Part shown: positions 32,030-44,780 of the stretch, piece after piece
Position numbering within the stretch: the first letter of the stretch is position 1
Layout of the letters: the number at the start of each line of letters is the position of its first letter
DNA from: Icerya purchasi
Lineage: Eukaryota; Arthropoda; Insecta; Hemiptera; Monophlebidae
Assembly (NCBI GenBank): GCA_039619475.1
Contig: CM077115.1
Location: 394,602,557-394,666,556, forward strand
DNA length: 64,000 nucleotides
Direction of reading: 5' to 3'
Made by a program: the position numbers and the translations under genes
The notes under the pieces: model-generated
Database searches by the model: none
Told to the model about the DNA's origin: nothing
Seen by the model: only the letters and a program-made list of their open reading frames with translations

Positions 32030-33500
32030 TTTATAAAAATATCAACCTGTCAATTTCATCGTTTATGTTAAACAAAATCCCCTATCATGAATAAGTGAAA
32101 AATGAACTATTTAATAAATTTTTCCTTACCACCGTGTTGTATCGTTTAATTTTATTACGCCGCTTTTATTTATTTATTTATTTATTTACCTTTTTTTATT
32201 TTCTAAGAAGGAGCTCGAAACTTTTAACACTACTAGCATTACAAATGGGGCGGTGGAAATGGTGGTCCGTTCAACAGGGAGGACAGCGGGGCTGACTAAG
32301 GAAAAAGTCGAACAACAAGTGAGAGATCATTTACAGCAGTGGAAAATTTTACCATTTTTATATGTAATACTATAAGTAGGAATGATAAAAACGAACTTGA
32401 AATAAACGTTTAGCGATCTGCTTTCACATTTAATTATTTACAATTGCGCATGTAAGTGTATTGGTTCAATTTCGCCGTGTACAAAATTGATTATTATTAA
32501 AATTCTAAGCGAAGGACACTACATATTTTACATACTGCAGAATTATTTTAAAAAACTGTAAATTCCTTAATTTTATAATCAATTTTACCGACGATAATAT
32601 ATTTATATATGTAAAAAGTTTGTTTTGAATCGTTTCAAGGGTGTAATTAAATTTTAAATTGCAACCCATTAGTAACGTACCAAGGATCGAGTAACTGAAA
32701 CTGATTTAGTTATAACGATAAAATATAGAGATCCTTATGCGATATTTATGCAACGTTTACATGAAATGGTAAAAGATACAATAAAACTGTCGGACAGTTA
32801 TGACGGATTTTTTAGTTTTCAATGTTAGAGGGAAGATAAAAAAGTGTGCAACTCTATAAGGAAGTCAGTTTTTTCAGTTTTTGATTATCTTATTTTCTTT
32901 TATATAATTGTTACTTAAATTGATATTAAAATGATTTTTGGCATACTTCTAAAAGTCGTTTCCATATCCTTAAAATACTGTAAAAGTAAAAACGTTCAAA
33001 AATTTCGAAATTTAAAGACGCAAATTTGGGAAAATATACACCAAAAACTGTAAGACCGGAAATTAAAAAAAGGTCTACAGCCTTTTTCAGGGTCTCACCA
33101 GTTATGCGGAATCCACAAATCAATATACCTGATATGCAAAATTAAGAAAGAACGAAAACGTTGTAATGTTTATAACAATACCTAACTTCTCTATGAAGAC
33201 ATTTTTGCAATTAGAGCCCGTTGTTGCCCGTTTTTAGCCGCTGAAAAGCTGATTTTTTTCAGTTGACATCTTTTCATCATTAGAATGTAGAAAAATACAG
33301 AACCCCCAAATTGTAAAATTTAAGAGTTCGAATTTTGAAATGATTGAAGCGAAATTATTTAATTATATCATTGCCTAGATCCTCAAGAAGGTGAAAGATA
33401 CAGCCGAATAAGCATGTGAAACCTGCCCCCAGTGATTATTAAAAATTCACTTCGTTGACTGATTTCTAATTGAAAAAAAAAAAATTCCTAAAAATTTTAG
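32030..33500. other. No gene recognised
   Basis: AT-rich. Contains a (TTTA)n run near 32163-32190. No coding segment could be supported. Confidence 0.5.
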
Positions 33501-35250
33501 CTTCCAAACCCAAAATAGGTTATAAGACATAATTAATCACAGCATATACAGGTCAGCCTTGTGTGGACACCGGCGCATACAGGAATCCAAGGAAATGAAT
33601 TGGCGGACCAAGCTGCAAGAACCGGACGACACAAGATTGCCCGCCTGAAGTACTTATGACACCTCATGAAGCTAAAATGGTGATAAGCAACACAGTCAAA
33701 AACTACTGGAACACCCCCAAACGCCGAGCAAACTCCATGAGTTTAGAAAAGATACCTACGAAAGCATGCCAACTCTCAGTAGACACGAGCAGTGTGTCCT
33801 AACTCGTATCCGCATTGGACACACAAACTTGACTCATTCGTTCCTCATATCTAAAAAACCGCCCAACCTGTGTCAACGCTGCAACATGCCTTTATCGGTG
33901 AGGCATCTTTTGATCGAGTGTAATCACTACCAGCAGGCCAGACAACAAGCGGGTATTACCAACGGCCTTCCAGAGATGTTTTCGGACGCCGAGAAGTGCA
34001 AAAAAATCGTAGCCTTCCTCAAAGACATCTCAGTATTCCAACTGATCTAACTTCCTCAGCCTTCAGCTAATTTTTTGATTATTTTTTTGTTTCGCGCATT
34101 TTCAAATATTCAATATAAAATTTTATAATTATCTGTAAAACCGTAGTCGCTAATGACCTTGTAGTCCAAAAGCGACTTGTAAATACAATAAATAAATAAA
34201 TAAATAAATAAGACATAATTAAAAAAAAAACCTGTTTTCCCGTATTTATTTTATTGCATCTATTCTACTAAATATTTTTTATAAAAATTTTTTTTGTTAA
34301 GTATTAAAAAAAAAATCGATTTTTATCATTTTTTCTTCGAATATTATCCACTATTATCTAATGAAACATGTTAATTTTTTTTCATTTAAAGATACATTAA
34401 AAAAAGTATATGATATGATATTCCCATACTATTGGGTATAATTATTCAGTGTTAGTATTAATCACTTTGATTTCTATTGTACTTAAAAGTTTAAAATTAA
34501 CGCCGGGCTATTGCTAATAAAGCCGACATCGCCATCTATTGGGACTTTTAGTAACTATTTTCATGACGCCTTAGGAATCGTTTGATTTCAGTTAATATTA
34601 GTGATAGATAATCTTTATGGTTGTTTTGATTATGTTAAACATCTAACATGTTTCAACACATTTTTAGATTATTTTATTACTTGTGTTAAACAAAACTTGA
34701 TATATTTTATGTGAAATTATTTTATTCAATATAAATAATTGATAAGAACTTTTGTCGAATGATATTAATATAATGTAACTTACAAAAGTTTTTTTTTTTT
34801 TTACGTTAACATACGAGAACATTATATTAAAATTTTTTTTATGTATCTTTAAATGGATAAACATGTTTTATTAGATGATAGTAAATAATATTCGAAGAAA
34901 ATATGAAAAAAATTAATTTTTTTTTGACTATGTTGCACCAAATGGATCAAGTTGAAAATTTTATCGTGTTAAGAACAGTATGAAAAGTTTTACGTCAAAA
35001 ATTCGGGAGTGACACCTGAAAGGAACATATTTAAATATAATGACAACATTTTTATTATTTTTTAAAAAAAAAGTGGATGGTTGAAACTTTTTAAAAAAAA
35101 ATTTAACGTCTCTTATTGATAATTCTTGCCAAAAAACTTTTTCTTATAAAATATTTAGTAGAATATTTGCAATTAAATAAATACCGGAAAATAGTTTTTT
35201 TCTAAAAATTACGTCATAACTTTTTAGGTTTAAAAAATTAAATGTAGTAA
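33500..35250. mobile_element. Long inverted-repeat element, interrupted by a LINE
   Basis: The left arm (33500-33536 plus 34208-34420) matches the reverse complement of the right arm (~34790-35240). Shared blocks include aacccaaaatagg / aacctaaaaa, cgtatttattttattgcat, tctactaaatattttt, tcttcgaatattatccact and aatgaaacatgtt. The ~370-bp core is non-coding. Palindromic arms without a gene suggest a foldback or MITE-like DNA element. Outer ends are not sharply defined. Confidence 0.6.
33537..34207 (+). mobile_element. 5'-truncated LINE end with RNase H remnant and 15-bp target duplication
   Basis: Flanked by ataagacataattaa at 33522-33536 and 34208-34222. Begins inside RNase H (VWTPAHTGIQGNELADQAAR, ~33561-33622) and continues, with frameshifts, to a 94-codon frame (33766-34050): LTRIRIGHTNLTHSFL, then CQRCNMPLSVRHLLIEC, the usual C-terminal cysteine/histidine motif of I/Jockey-group LINEs. 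It ends with (AATA)n. The intact duplication marks a target-primed insertion. Confidence 0.88.
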
Positions 35251-36059
35251 TGTATACTTCTCACATATATATTATCTTCACTTTTTTAATTGGAGTATTT
35301 GTATCTATTTTTTTTTTTTTTAAAGGTAAGTGAAAAATTCACAAAGGAAAATAAGAATCCGAAAGGTTGGACCATGAAGTGGCTAGTGAGCCCAGTCTCC
35401 TAATGTATTTATTTATATGTATGTATGTATATGTTTATTTTTGCTCTTGATAGGAAATACTGTTTTTATTTTTTTACTTTCTTTTTGCTACAATGATTAT
35501 GAGAAATAATTCAATTATCATTGGCTTTTATTTTCTATTTTTTCCCTTCTTTTTAGACATAATCGTAAAAGATTTTACAATTATTTTGTCTCTGGTTTGC
35601 TCATTCATTGCAGTGACAAGAATTTCCTAATTTTTTGCTTGTTTTTTATGCGATTAAATGAATAAAAGGATATGTTCACGTAATCGCTGCATTTTTCTGT
35701 TACAAAGTTCCAAACATTCTTTGAAAAATTTACCTACCATATTAAATTTAGATACCCCGAACTGCATTGTGTCATTGAACTTATAAATGTACACAAAATT
35801 TTAAATATCTAGTTATGTTAGAAGTAATCGAACAAAAAAGTTCTATTAGAAATTGAAATAAATAATTCTTAAATTAAAATTACAGGTAAATATTCAAGAG
35901 TTTACATGTCAAAAACTCGATGAAAATGCTGTCTAGTATTTATTTGTATGAAACCGATCTTTAACAATAAACCATAATAAGGACAAATTAAAAAACCATT
36001 CATCTGTTAACACTTCGTGGTCGGCTGATTTGCTTGTATTTCCGTCCTGCGTGACTATG
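35251..36059. other. No gene recognised
   Basis: AT-rich. The phrase gtgagcccagtctcctaatgt near 35385 recalls LINE 3' ends but has no attached coding part. Confidence 0.4.
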
Positions 36060-37205
36060 CCCGTCCGGGGAAGACGGAATTTAAATTTCTTTTTGTCGAC
36101 GGCAAATTTTTGAATGACAATGCCGTTGCAGTCTATGCCCGTGTCCCAGACGGTTATGAAAATGGAAATTCTGATATCTCGGTGAGTAAGTGTCGTACAC
36201 GGATGCCGTTTACACGGAATCACTGGGTTTTGTTCTATAAATGGCAGGCATTACCATCGCTGTACCACTTTTTGGTGAGAAAAAATGGCGAAAATAACGC
36301 GACTATTACGGCTTGTGCAACACGTGTTGCATTCATCGTAATAGGTACAGAATGTTTGCTCAGTAGTAATTTGTTCTGTTTTTCGTGGTGTTTCTGTATT
36401 ACATGTTGCAATGTCAAAAATTCTTGATGATAAAGGTATTTTGGAAATTATTTGTAATAATTCCGATTCGGAAACTGAAGAAGATGATTTTACAGACATT
36501 ACTGAAAACGAACCAGTCTTTGCTGAACTAGGGCCATTAGATCCGTATGATTCATTCCTATTAGAAGAAACTATAGTAAGTGTATTTGCTAATTTAAGTA
36601 ATGTTTTCCTATTTTATCAATGAAAAGCATATCGCTCTTTAAATTTCAATATTTATTTTCATTTTAAATACATTTATGTACTTCATGTATAGCATTGAAT
36701 AGTACATTTTTTTTATTTTTGTTGGATCTCGGTGACTATCATTTATTGCGTTTTAATAAAATTTGTTTTTGAGCCTTGACGTTAATTATTTTTGGTATTA
36801 AAAATCAGGAATTTACGCATTAAATATAATAAAAAGCAGCTACTTAGACTCACTATTTTTTTTTTGTTTGTTTTTAATTTCGAAAATAAATATAAAACAA
36901 TTAGTTGAAAATTTTTTTATATTCCAAAATTGGCACATATTTGGACGTTCATAACTCAGTCTGTAATTAATAAAAAAAATTTAATTCTTTTTTAAAAATG
37001 AAGATGAAGGTATGCCATTAAACATAAGTTACCAATTACAATAAATAAATTTGTAATTTTGAAAGAAGGTAAAAGATTCAAAAAAAAGTGCCGTCGCCAG
37101 AGGCAAATTGAAAAATCGTCTCAGACACGAGTACTGCAAAGACTTGGCAAATTATAAATGCTCCGTCGTATCCATCTTCAAAATTTGTGTCTCAGACGGG
37201 CTTAT
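36060..37205 (+). mobile_element. Possible decayed piggyBac-like or MITE element
   Basis: The left gcccgtccggggaagacgga (36060-) and right gtgtctcagacgggc (~37187-37201) are imperfect inverted repeats. Inside, a 70-codon frame (36411-36623) has an acidic N-terminus (KGILEIICNNSDSETEEDDF) of the kind that starts many piggyBac-type transposases. No catalytic domain or TTAA flank was found. Could be unrelated. Confidence 0.3.
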
Positions 37206-38189
37206 ACTTTAAAGTGTGTTAAATTATTGTTTTAACCTAAATTAACAAATTTTTATAAAACGAATACACTGGGTCGCCAATATGTACACAAAAAAACAAT
37301 AAAAATTAAACTGAATTTCGATGCAACAAATATTTACTATAAGTACGATAATTTTATAATTTAAATCACTTGCTTTAACTTACTACAATATTATGTTTAT
37401 ACTACAAGTATGAGTAGGGGTGAATCTAGAACTTCTTATCTGGGAGAAAGGAGCTATAATGAATTTTCATTTTTAAGTATTTATCTTTACACGCTGACTT
37501 CTATTGAAAAATTATAAGAAGCATACTAATGTAGTTTAAAAGATACTTAGAGAATAATAGATAATGGTAAAAAAATGAAACAATTACTAAGTGAAATTAA
37601 GAAGGTAAATATATAAAACCGATAAAATAATGCTATAATTGTTTTAAAGTTTACTTTTTGTTTAATTTAATAGAAGTTTTTTAATATTTTTAATTCACTT
37701 TTTAATATTTAGGTATGTTGCTAATAATATTCTTAAATGAAAATTGCTTGTAACTACGGTCGATATAATTACGGAACCAAAATACGTGATGGCAGAGAGA
37801 AGATTAAAAATTTTACAGTTCAAGTAAAATTATCTACGTCTTCTAAAAATTGTATTATAACACTGAACATTATCGTAAACTTTAAAATAGCATCGTGACG
37901 TTTTAACCGTCTTGTATCACAAAGTATTTTAGTTCATATCTTCTTTAGGATAATAAAACGGCATAGAGCAATTGCTCGATTTTTATAAAAAATTAACTAT
38001 ACTACTAATAGTACCTATAATATTCCTTACATTGCGAATTTTAAAAGTGCTCTTACCATTTTTTATCATGTTCTATTTGATATGCTAATTTATGTTCGAT
38101 TATAATTTTACTTTCAAAAATTTACTTTTTAACATGCCGTGCCATACATTCGCTTCACAAATTTAACATATGGAGGATTAAAGCTTCCT
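37206..38189. other. No gene recognised
   Basis: AT-rich with no coding segment. Confidence 0.5.
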
Positions 38190-38346
38190 TTTCATTCAAA
38201 TTTTCTATACGCCGAACTTTTGACGTTGGATCTTCCTACCCCTTTCAATGCTTCCTTTATCCTTTCCTTCCCATCTCTAGCCGGATCTAAGCTTATGTAA
38301 TTGGGTCAGTGTTGACACCGAGCCCATTTAAAAAAAAAAAAAAAGA
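38190..38346 (+). mobile_element. Short 3'-end fragment of a LINE
   Basis: C/T-rich sequence ending ttgggtcagtgttgacaccg-agccc and an A-run (38332-38344). The ending parallels ttgggtcaatgtcgctgatac at 47044 and the minus-strand end at 59160-59200. Severely 5'-truncated. Confidence 0.55.
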
Positions 38347-40589
38347 TGTAAAAACAGATGGATACAATGGTATGAAGAAAATTACTTCATTCGGTAACTT
38401 TTAATAGAGTTTTCCTCCAATAACAGATTGAAGAATTAAGAACAAGATGTGTTTTAGCCACATCCAAGTTTCTGCTCATTTTTAATTAATATCAGTCACT
38501 TGCACCTGTGTTAAATTAGTATAAAAGGAGGTGTCAGCAAGTTATTTGTTAATTTATCTATGCACTTTGAAGTGGTTAGACTCCTGCCCGCGTTCAAATT
38601 TATTTATTTTCATTTAATGATTTTATTAATATTATTTATTCAAATATCTTCAGCACCTTTGAGCCGTGATATTTCTATTTTTGAAAATTATCTCTCGATA
38701 TTATAATCGATTAGCAACATATTGCATCTTAAATAACAATAGTCATCAGATGGATATTGTAAAGCATCTAGGTGTGCTCCCATAACAGTAGTCAGTTTAA
38801 TTATAGGGGAGTTACATGTCGGATTAAAAAAAAAGGTTCATAGTTGCATTATCAATTTAAATGATAAAAGCCATTGGAAGAATGTATATTACTTCATTTC
38901 TCCACTAGCCCACAGCTACTCTTCATGCAGTGCGATAACATTGTCACATAGTACACAATTTTCTAGCAGTAGGATTAATGGTTCCCAAGGTTCAAATGTG
39001 CTTCAGGATCCCGATGGTCAATAAATAGAATCGAATATTTTGAAATTTGATTTTCTAACCCATCCATCATTATATATTCCACACTATCAATAAGTGTAGC
39101 ATTGAGACAGTCCGTTATTAATGTGATAAATATAGATCAAAAGTGCTTTAAATATGCAGTGCTTACAAAATATATTATGGTGAATCATCTGAAACGTGTA
39201 TGTAATTATGTTATGAACAAAGCATTATTGAACAAATACAATTGGACCGATGTGACGTGTAACACTGGGTGACGTATCTACTTTTGAATGGGATAATCCT
39301 CAAACAGTTGTTAATGTGCATGGATTGAATGAAAAAATATTGTGCGTTCTCTCTGAATATCAAATGCAGGGTAAGAGGATCGTACTGAGTTATTAATGTT
39401 AACAGATGGTGATGCACGACTATTGCTGGATACATAATTTAGAGTGACTTGTGAAAAGTCAAATCACCAAGGATTATGTTATTGTGTATGTTTATGTGTT
39501 GCTGTTGCTTATGGTATATACAGGATCATGGAAAGTGTCTTGCTCATATGCATGTCTGCTGCAGTTGTATTAAAATAGAAAATAAAATATTGCAATTCCG
39601 ACAATTTAAGCATTAAGAATTTGTTTTATTTATAATACATTCTGATTTTGAATGTCTCCTACGACCTCTAAACGGTGATCATCAAATGTGCAATATTAAT
39701 ATTGGTGGTTCAAAATGAGTCATGCAATGATGATGACATTAGTGACAACAATGTTGGTGATGTAGACATTAGTTGGAAACGTTAAAAACGTCAGTAACGT
39801 AAGGGGGGAAAAAATGTAAGTGACATTGCATGGTTGATGGGGCGAAAGATTTCTTTCAGAATAATCCTTAAAAATTGTCTAGTACTATTCCTACTTAACA
39901 ACATAAAGCAATAAGCACTATGTCGAGTTTTGATGTGGGTGCTGATCTTAATATTCCACTGAAGACTAAAGTATACAGTGGACAGCTAAAATTGTTTTGT
40001 TAATGGTTGGCGAAGAATGCACGAAAACTATAAAAGCTTTATCAGAAAGGCTTTCTTTACATTGCATCGAACGATATTGCGGAATTTTGTCGCACCAGTG
40101 AACAGAACCTCTGCATCACGATAAAATTTAAGGTAATAATCATTTGGCTGTAAAATTTCGTGCTACAGTATATGCAACGTATAATTTAGCAATTTTCGTC
40201 ATTTGTTCCACTATTTATGTATGAAGTCAGTGAGTGCACATACGGATTGCACGCTAATGTTAAATGTGGTTTGCTTTTGCGTTTGCACCGTGTCATCAGT
40301 TAATTCAGGTAACCCATAGATGGCATCAATCATCAAATTATTATTTCTCTTTATATTTATAAATTTGACTATTTATTTATCTTATTCTAACTAAGTTGTT
40401 TAGTTTTTTAAAAATTATTCCAATTTTATTTACTTATACAACATTAGAAATTTCTCTCTATTTAATTTTATATGTCGATATCAAACGTTTTGATACTACA
40501 TTAATGTTAGATTCTTTAAGTCAATCTATATGTATATATAAATGGTTGAACCTGATGAGGGGAGGAAAAAGACCCGAAATTAAAATTAT
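38347..40589. other. No gene recognised
   Basis: No frame longer than 75 codons. A locally repetitive stretch with 'gacattagt' and 'gtgac' words occurs at 39730-39830. Nothing could be assigned. Confidence 0.45.
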
Positions 40590-42515
40590 TCAATCATATT
40601 AAAAAGATCGAAAAGTCTTTTAAATCGTTTTCTGCTGAATTAGCTGAAAATCTTGATTATAGTATGGAAATGAACGTTAAAAAGTGTGCCTCGTGGAAAA
40701 AGTAACGCATAAACAACTGAATCAAGCTAATAATAACATTTTATTCGAAGCTACAAAAATAACCGAAAGAAAAGTACAGCGCTCTTGTAAAAGAATTAAG
40801 CTTTAATAAATACAATTTCAAAAAAATACCGAGTGATTAAAGAAGTCATTACCGACATACAGACTCGAATACAAAAAACACTATTAAAGTCGTGCTATTC
40901 GTAAATTACTACAATAAATGTCAAAGGCAAGAAGAACGAAAAGGAAGTACGTAAAGAGTACAAACTCGTCAAAGCTAGACAAAACGTTTAAAACAAAATT
41001 AACCCTGAGCAAGCAGGAATTATGTTAATTAGACTACCGATTAAAACTAAACGCAATATTACCGTGCATTTAAAAGATAAGACTCGACAGAATGAAACGA
41101 AATATTGAGAAATTAAAATTAACCAATACAACTGTCAAAAAAAGCGGTTAAACTATTGCCGGTAAGAAGGGTTTCGGAATACACGGTCTAGAGACAGAAT
41201 ATTTAACAGAGGTAATGAAAAGCATAACCGGTAGGGAACCTAAATTAATTTTAATCACTATTAATATAGACGAACATATAAAAGAATGTCTTACGTACGA
41301 AAGATTATAATATCACGATAACCAAATCGTCGGATAGAAAGAATTCTGCATAATTACAGTTTGTTGCGTTACGAGAAATTTATCGCTGTTCTGAATCTAG
41401 AAAATATCATCAGCTACATTATACAGATGGCTTTTACAAATCTACAGATTATGTTTTAAATGTTACTAATAAATGTCAAGGGAAAAAAGTTTGTTCGTCA
41501 TGTGCGGTGGCTCTATACCGAAACATGATTAAAAACGGTCACACCACAACAGAAGCGGAAGCAGGAACACTCTATAAGATACAACACTTCCGCCGGCCAT
41601 CTGTCCTTCTTATACAAGATTAAAAACAGTTCTAGAGAACAGATACGATTCTAGATAAAATTTAATCCTGAAATCCTTTCATATTTTTTGCTGTTTAAGC
41701 TAATTCAGAATTATCCTCCATTTAACAAGTTATTCTTAGTTTACGAACAACAGAATTAGTATTTTAAATGTCTATAACTTTAGATAGAAATAAGACTCAG
41801 CAGGTAGACATTTTTAACGAAAATGATAACAATATAGTAATAACTAAACTAATACGATTTAAAATTATTCGGTTTACAAATTATATTCATTAATGACGGA
41901 GGAAAATCTAGTAGCTCTTACTTTTAAAAGTAGACTAAAAGTACAATTACTTAAAAATAAAAATTTAACGATTACAGAACGGAAGAAATTATTGTCAAAG
42001 CTTGTTATTGGCTCCCAAAATAAGAAATAGAAAATAAAATTCACAAGATGTGTAAATGCATCTCAGTAATAATATGCTTAATCAAAAAATTCTACTAACT
42101 GACTATTTTATTACCAAACCAAGTTTACATGAAAATTCGTGCCATATGAATTATAAACGATACATCAAATTTTTTTGAAGAATTCCCGCTATTAAAAAAT
42201 TTAATTGTTCAAAATTCCTACAATATTAAAACTTTTGTAAATGAAAACGGTTTTAGGTTATTGACCTTTTAATTACTGATGTGAAACTTACTAATAAAAT
42301 CCGAAATATACAAATAGAAAGTGGTATCTCAGGTTACCACAGTTCAATCAGTTTTTGGGGGTTTACAAATTTAAAAATTTTAAATACAAACTTAACGAAA
42401 ATTACTATCACGGTAGACTACAATAAATCTGAAAGATCAATAATGGAAAAAGATTTTTCTGTTCTTCTCCAAAAAGTTAAAAACAATCCAAACCTAAAAC
42501 TCTTAATAAAATGAA
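40590..42515 (+). pseudogene. Decayed coding stretch of unknown origin
   Basis: Several short + strand frames follow one another with A-rich codon use unlike the flanks: MEMNVKKCASW near 40670; GFGIHGLETEYLTEVMKSITG near 41170-41235; HYTDGFYKSTDYVLNVTNK then CSSCAVALYRNMIKNGH at 41415-41540; and KIRNIQIESGISGYHSS at 42296-42346. Stops and shifts separate them. The order suggests one or more old genes of a mobile or integrated element. MEMNVKKCA recalls the region after the LINE catalytic box, but the rest does not fit a LINE. I do not recognise the proteins. Confidence 0.3.
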
Positions 42516-43265
42516 ATTATAAATTTATTAACGATACATAAATCGTGAAGAGAAAGTGCATTTCGGTCGTGAAAATGAACAATAATTCCGAGTGGAATGA
42601 TAAATTAAACTGCTATAAAAAATGATTAAATCACTCTAAATTTAAAAAATAAATAAAAAAAAAGCCGTGGTAACTTTAGAAATTTTTAAATTCTTAAAGG
42701 AATCGTAAAGGAAAGAAATTCTTAAAAGTAAAAATGATGTATAGATAAAATTTGTTGAAAATTCAGAAATATGGGAAGTATCATGTAAGATAGTAATGGG
42801 AAAGAATAAGAAATTTATGTATTTCCACCTGTTAAAATGAACAGCAAAATAATTACACAAAAAACAAAAAAGGATAAAGCAATTGTTAGTTACACATATT
42901 TCCAAAAACAAAAGATATACTCTTCAGATACATACGCAATCATTTAACTACATCAAATTAGACAAAATTATCTTACTGCGAATACGATTAACCCGACTTC
43001 ATCGTGTTCACATTGAGTTATTCTATCAACTGGCATCTGTTTTTATTTTCTTACATATGTTCTTTTATCGTGCTGTCTTTGTCAAACTTGAATAATTTAT
43101 TTTTGTTAGAAATTATGGCTCGGTAATCAATGTAACTATTATAACTTTATTATTACTTATGTAAAAGTTCTAAAATTTTAAATGTACATGCTATAAATAT
43201 AGAGTTACATACTGTCAAAAAATTGTTAAAATTAAAGTCATCTGGAATTACGTAGCGATGTATAA
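42516..43265. other. No gene recognised
   Basis: AT-rich, with short frames lacking recognisable content. Confidence 0.5.
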
Positions 43266-43267
43266 AG

Positions 43268-44036
43268 TTGCGCGTTGCCGTATGGCCACGCTGGGATAAT
43301 GCGTTTTCATAAAATACCCATTTAGTTACCAAAAATTATACGTATTAGTATGGTTATAAAACAACAGTTGATTTACTTTAAATGCGTATTTGAGTTTTTT
43401 TTTATCATATATTACTTTACAACTTTCTTTATACAATTTGAAGTTGCATAAAATATTGGATAAGAAAATGTAGAACAAGATATTTCAGATATATTTATTG
43501 TCCCTCCTGATGTATCTGAATAAAGCGATCAGGACTCTGGTGATGAGGATGAAGGTGGTTTAGCAGATAATCTGAGCAGTCCACAGTTAAATGCTGAAGC
43601 CAAATTTTGCAATTCCTGGCACCTCTATCGGAAGAGTATGAACAAGAACTGCACGAAATTGCAATTTCGACGTGAGCTAGTAGTAACTTATCTCACACAG
43701 TTTGGCAAGCCCAGAAGATTGCTGGCAGTCTAATATTTGATCAGACTGGTCATTTTGTAGCGGCTGAACCGAAAAAAAGGCGCCAAAATGAATCATGTTC
43801 TTCAATTATCAGAACAAAATGCCTAAAATGTGATGATGGGCTGTGTATTTCATGTTTTGGTAATTATCACACTAGATGAATACGTGATGTGTGTGTGCGC
43901 GCGTATATAAGGCTCACAAAAATGATATTTAGAAAATGGCGCTGCTTAATGTAAAAATAAAAATATTTTTCTTCATGTATATTTCATCTTAGAAATTTGT
44001 ATTGTATAATCCCAGCGTTGCCATATAGCAACGTCG
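43268..44036 (+). mobile_element. piggyBac transposon remnant, core deleted
   Basis: Imperfect inverted repeats flank it: cgttgccgtatggccacgct (~43272) and, on the other strand, cgttgctatatggcaacgct (~44032). Inside are the two ends of a piggyBac-type transposase. The outer boundary and a TTAA duplication were not resolved. Confidence 0.7.
43470..43880 (+). pseudogene. piggyBac transposase: N-terminal and zinc-finger ends joined
   Basis: N-terminal part: IFIVPPDVSE, stop, SDQDSGDEDEGGLADNLS, the acidic start typical of piggyBac-derived proteins. Then LQFRRELVVTYLTQFGK from the C-terminal part of the transposase, and, in another frame, TGHFVAAEPKKRRQNE followed by CLKCDDGLCISCFGNYH, the Cys-rich C-terminal finger. 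The catalytic DDD core between the N-terminal part and LQFRRE is missing, so the copy is dead. Spelling of both ends is well conserved. Confidence 0.8.
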
Positions 44037-44289
44037 TATATCTTCCTCTAAAAAGTAAGTAAAATGTTCAGGTAAGTTAATTCATATTAAAAATTTTAAA
44101 AACAAATTAATGTTCAAATTGCACAAATTTTGAAAAAAAAATAGTTTTGGGCATTGGAGTTTAACCTTAACAACAACAGAAAGGTAAATGGATATGATGA
44201 AATTTCGAATAAAACGATTAAGGAAAAAGCCTGTGTTATTTATAAATATTTTTGAAATGTATCTTAATTTTAACATTTTCCCTTCAGTC

Positions 44290-44780
44290 TGAAAAATGGG
44301 AAAGTCAACAAATTGATGAATAAACCAAGAAAAAATCCGTTTGAATTTGAAATTAATGCACACCGATCAATAACCTTACTTCCCGCAATAGGTAAAGTCT
44401 ATGAAAAAATAATTAAAAACGATTTAGAACTGGATATACAAAAAAATTCGATATTAAATAGAAGTAATACGGCTTTAGAAAAAGTAAGTCGATTGAAGTA
44501 GCTCTAAAAAAGATAACGGATGAAATTAAATTTGTAATAAAAAGTATATTATCTTAATTAGTTCTGGTGACGCTAGTGCCTTCGAGAAAATTACATGGCC
44601 CAGATTGCTGAATATTTTTGAGGATTATCAAATAAACGTATTGCTTAAAAAAATTTACTAAAAATATTACACTAAAAATTAACTCCGAATTCTATATTTC
44701 CAAATCGACTTTCTAGCTCAACACAACGATACATGAGTAACAATATTACCAGCTGAGGTTGTTAAACTTGCGAATTGCGT
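44290..44780 (+). mobile_element. R1-like LINE reverse transcriptase fragment
   Basis: The frame 44313-44501 reads AHRSITLLPAIGKVYEKIIKNDLE, the conserved block 2 of a LINE reverse transcriptase. After a shift, GDASGAFEKITWPRLLNIF (~44569-44625) matches the block around the first catalytic Asp, here changed (D-x-S-G-A-F). No FADD box is left. Confidence 0.65.

Noticed and set aside
42281..42514. 77-codon frame as an independent gene
   Set aside because: Part of the decayed block 40590-42515, without its own start context or recognisable domain.
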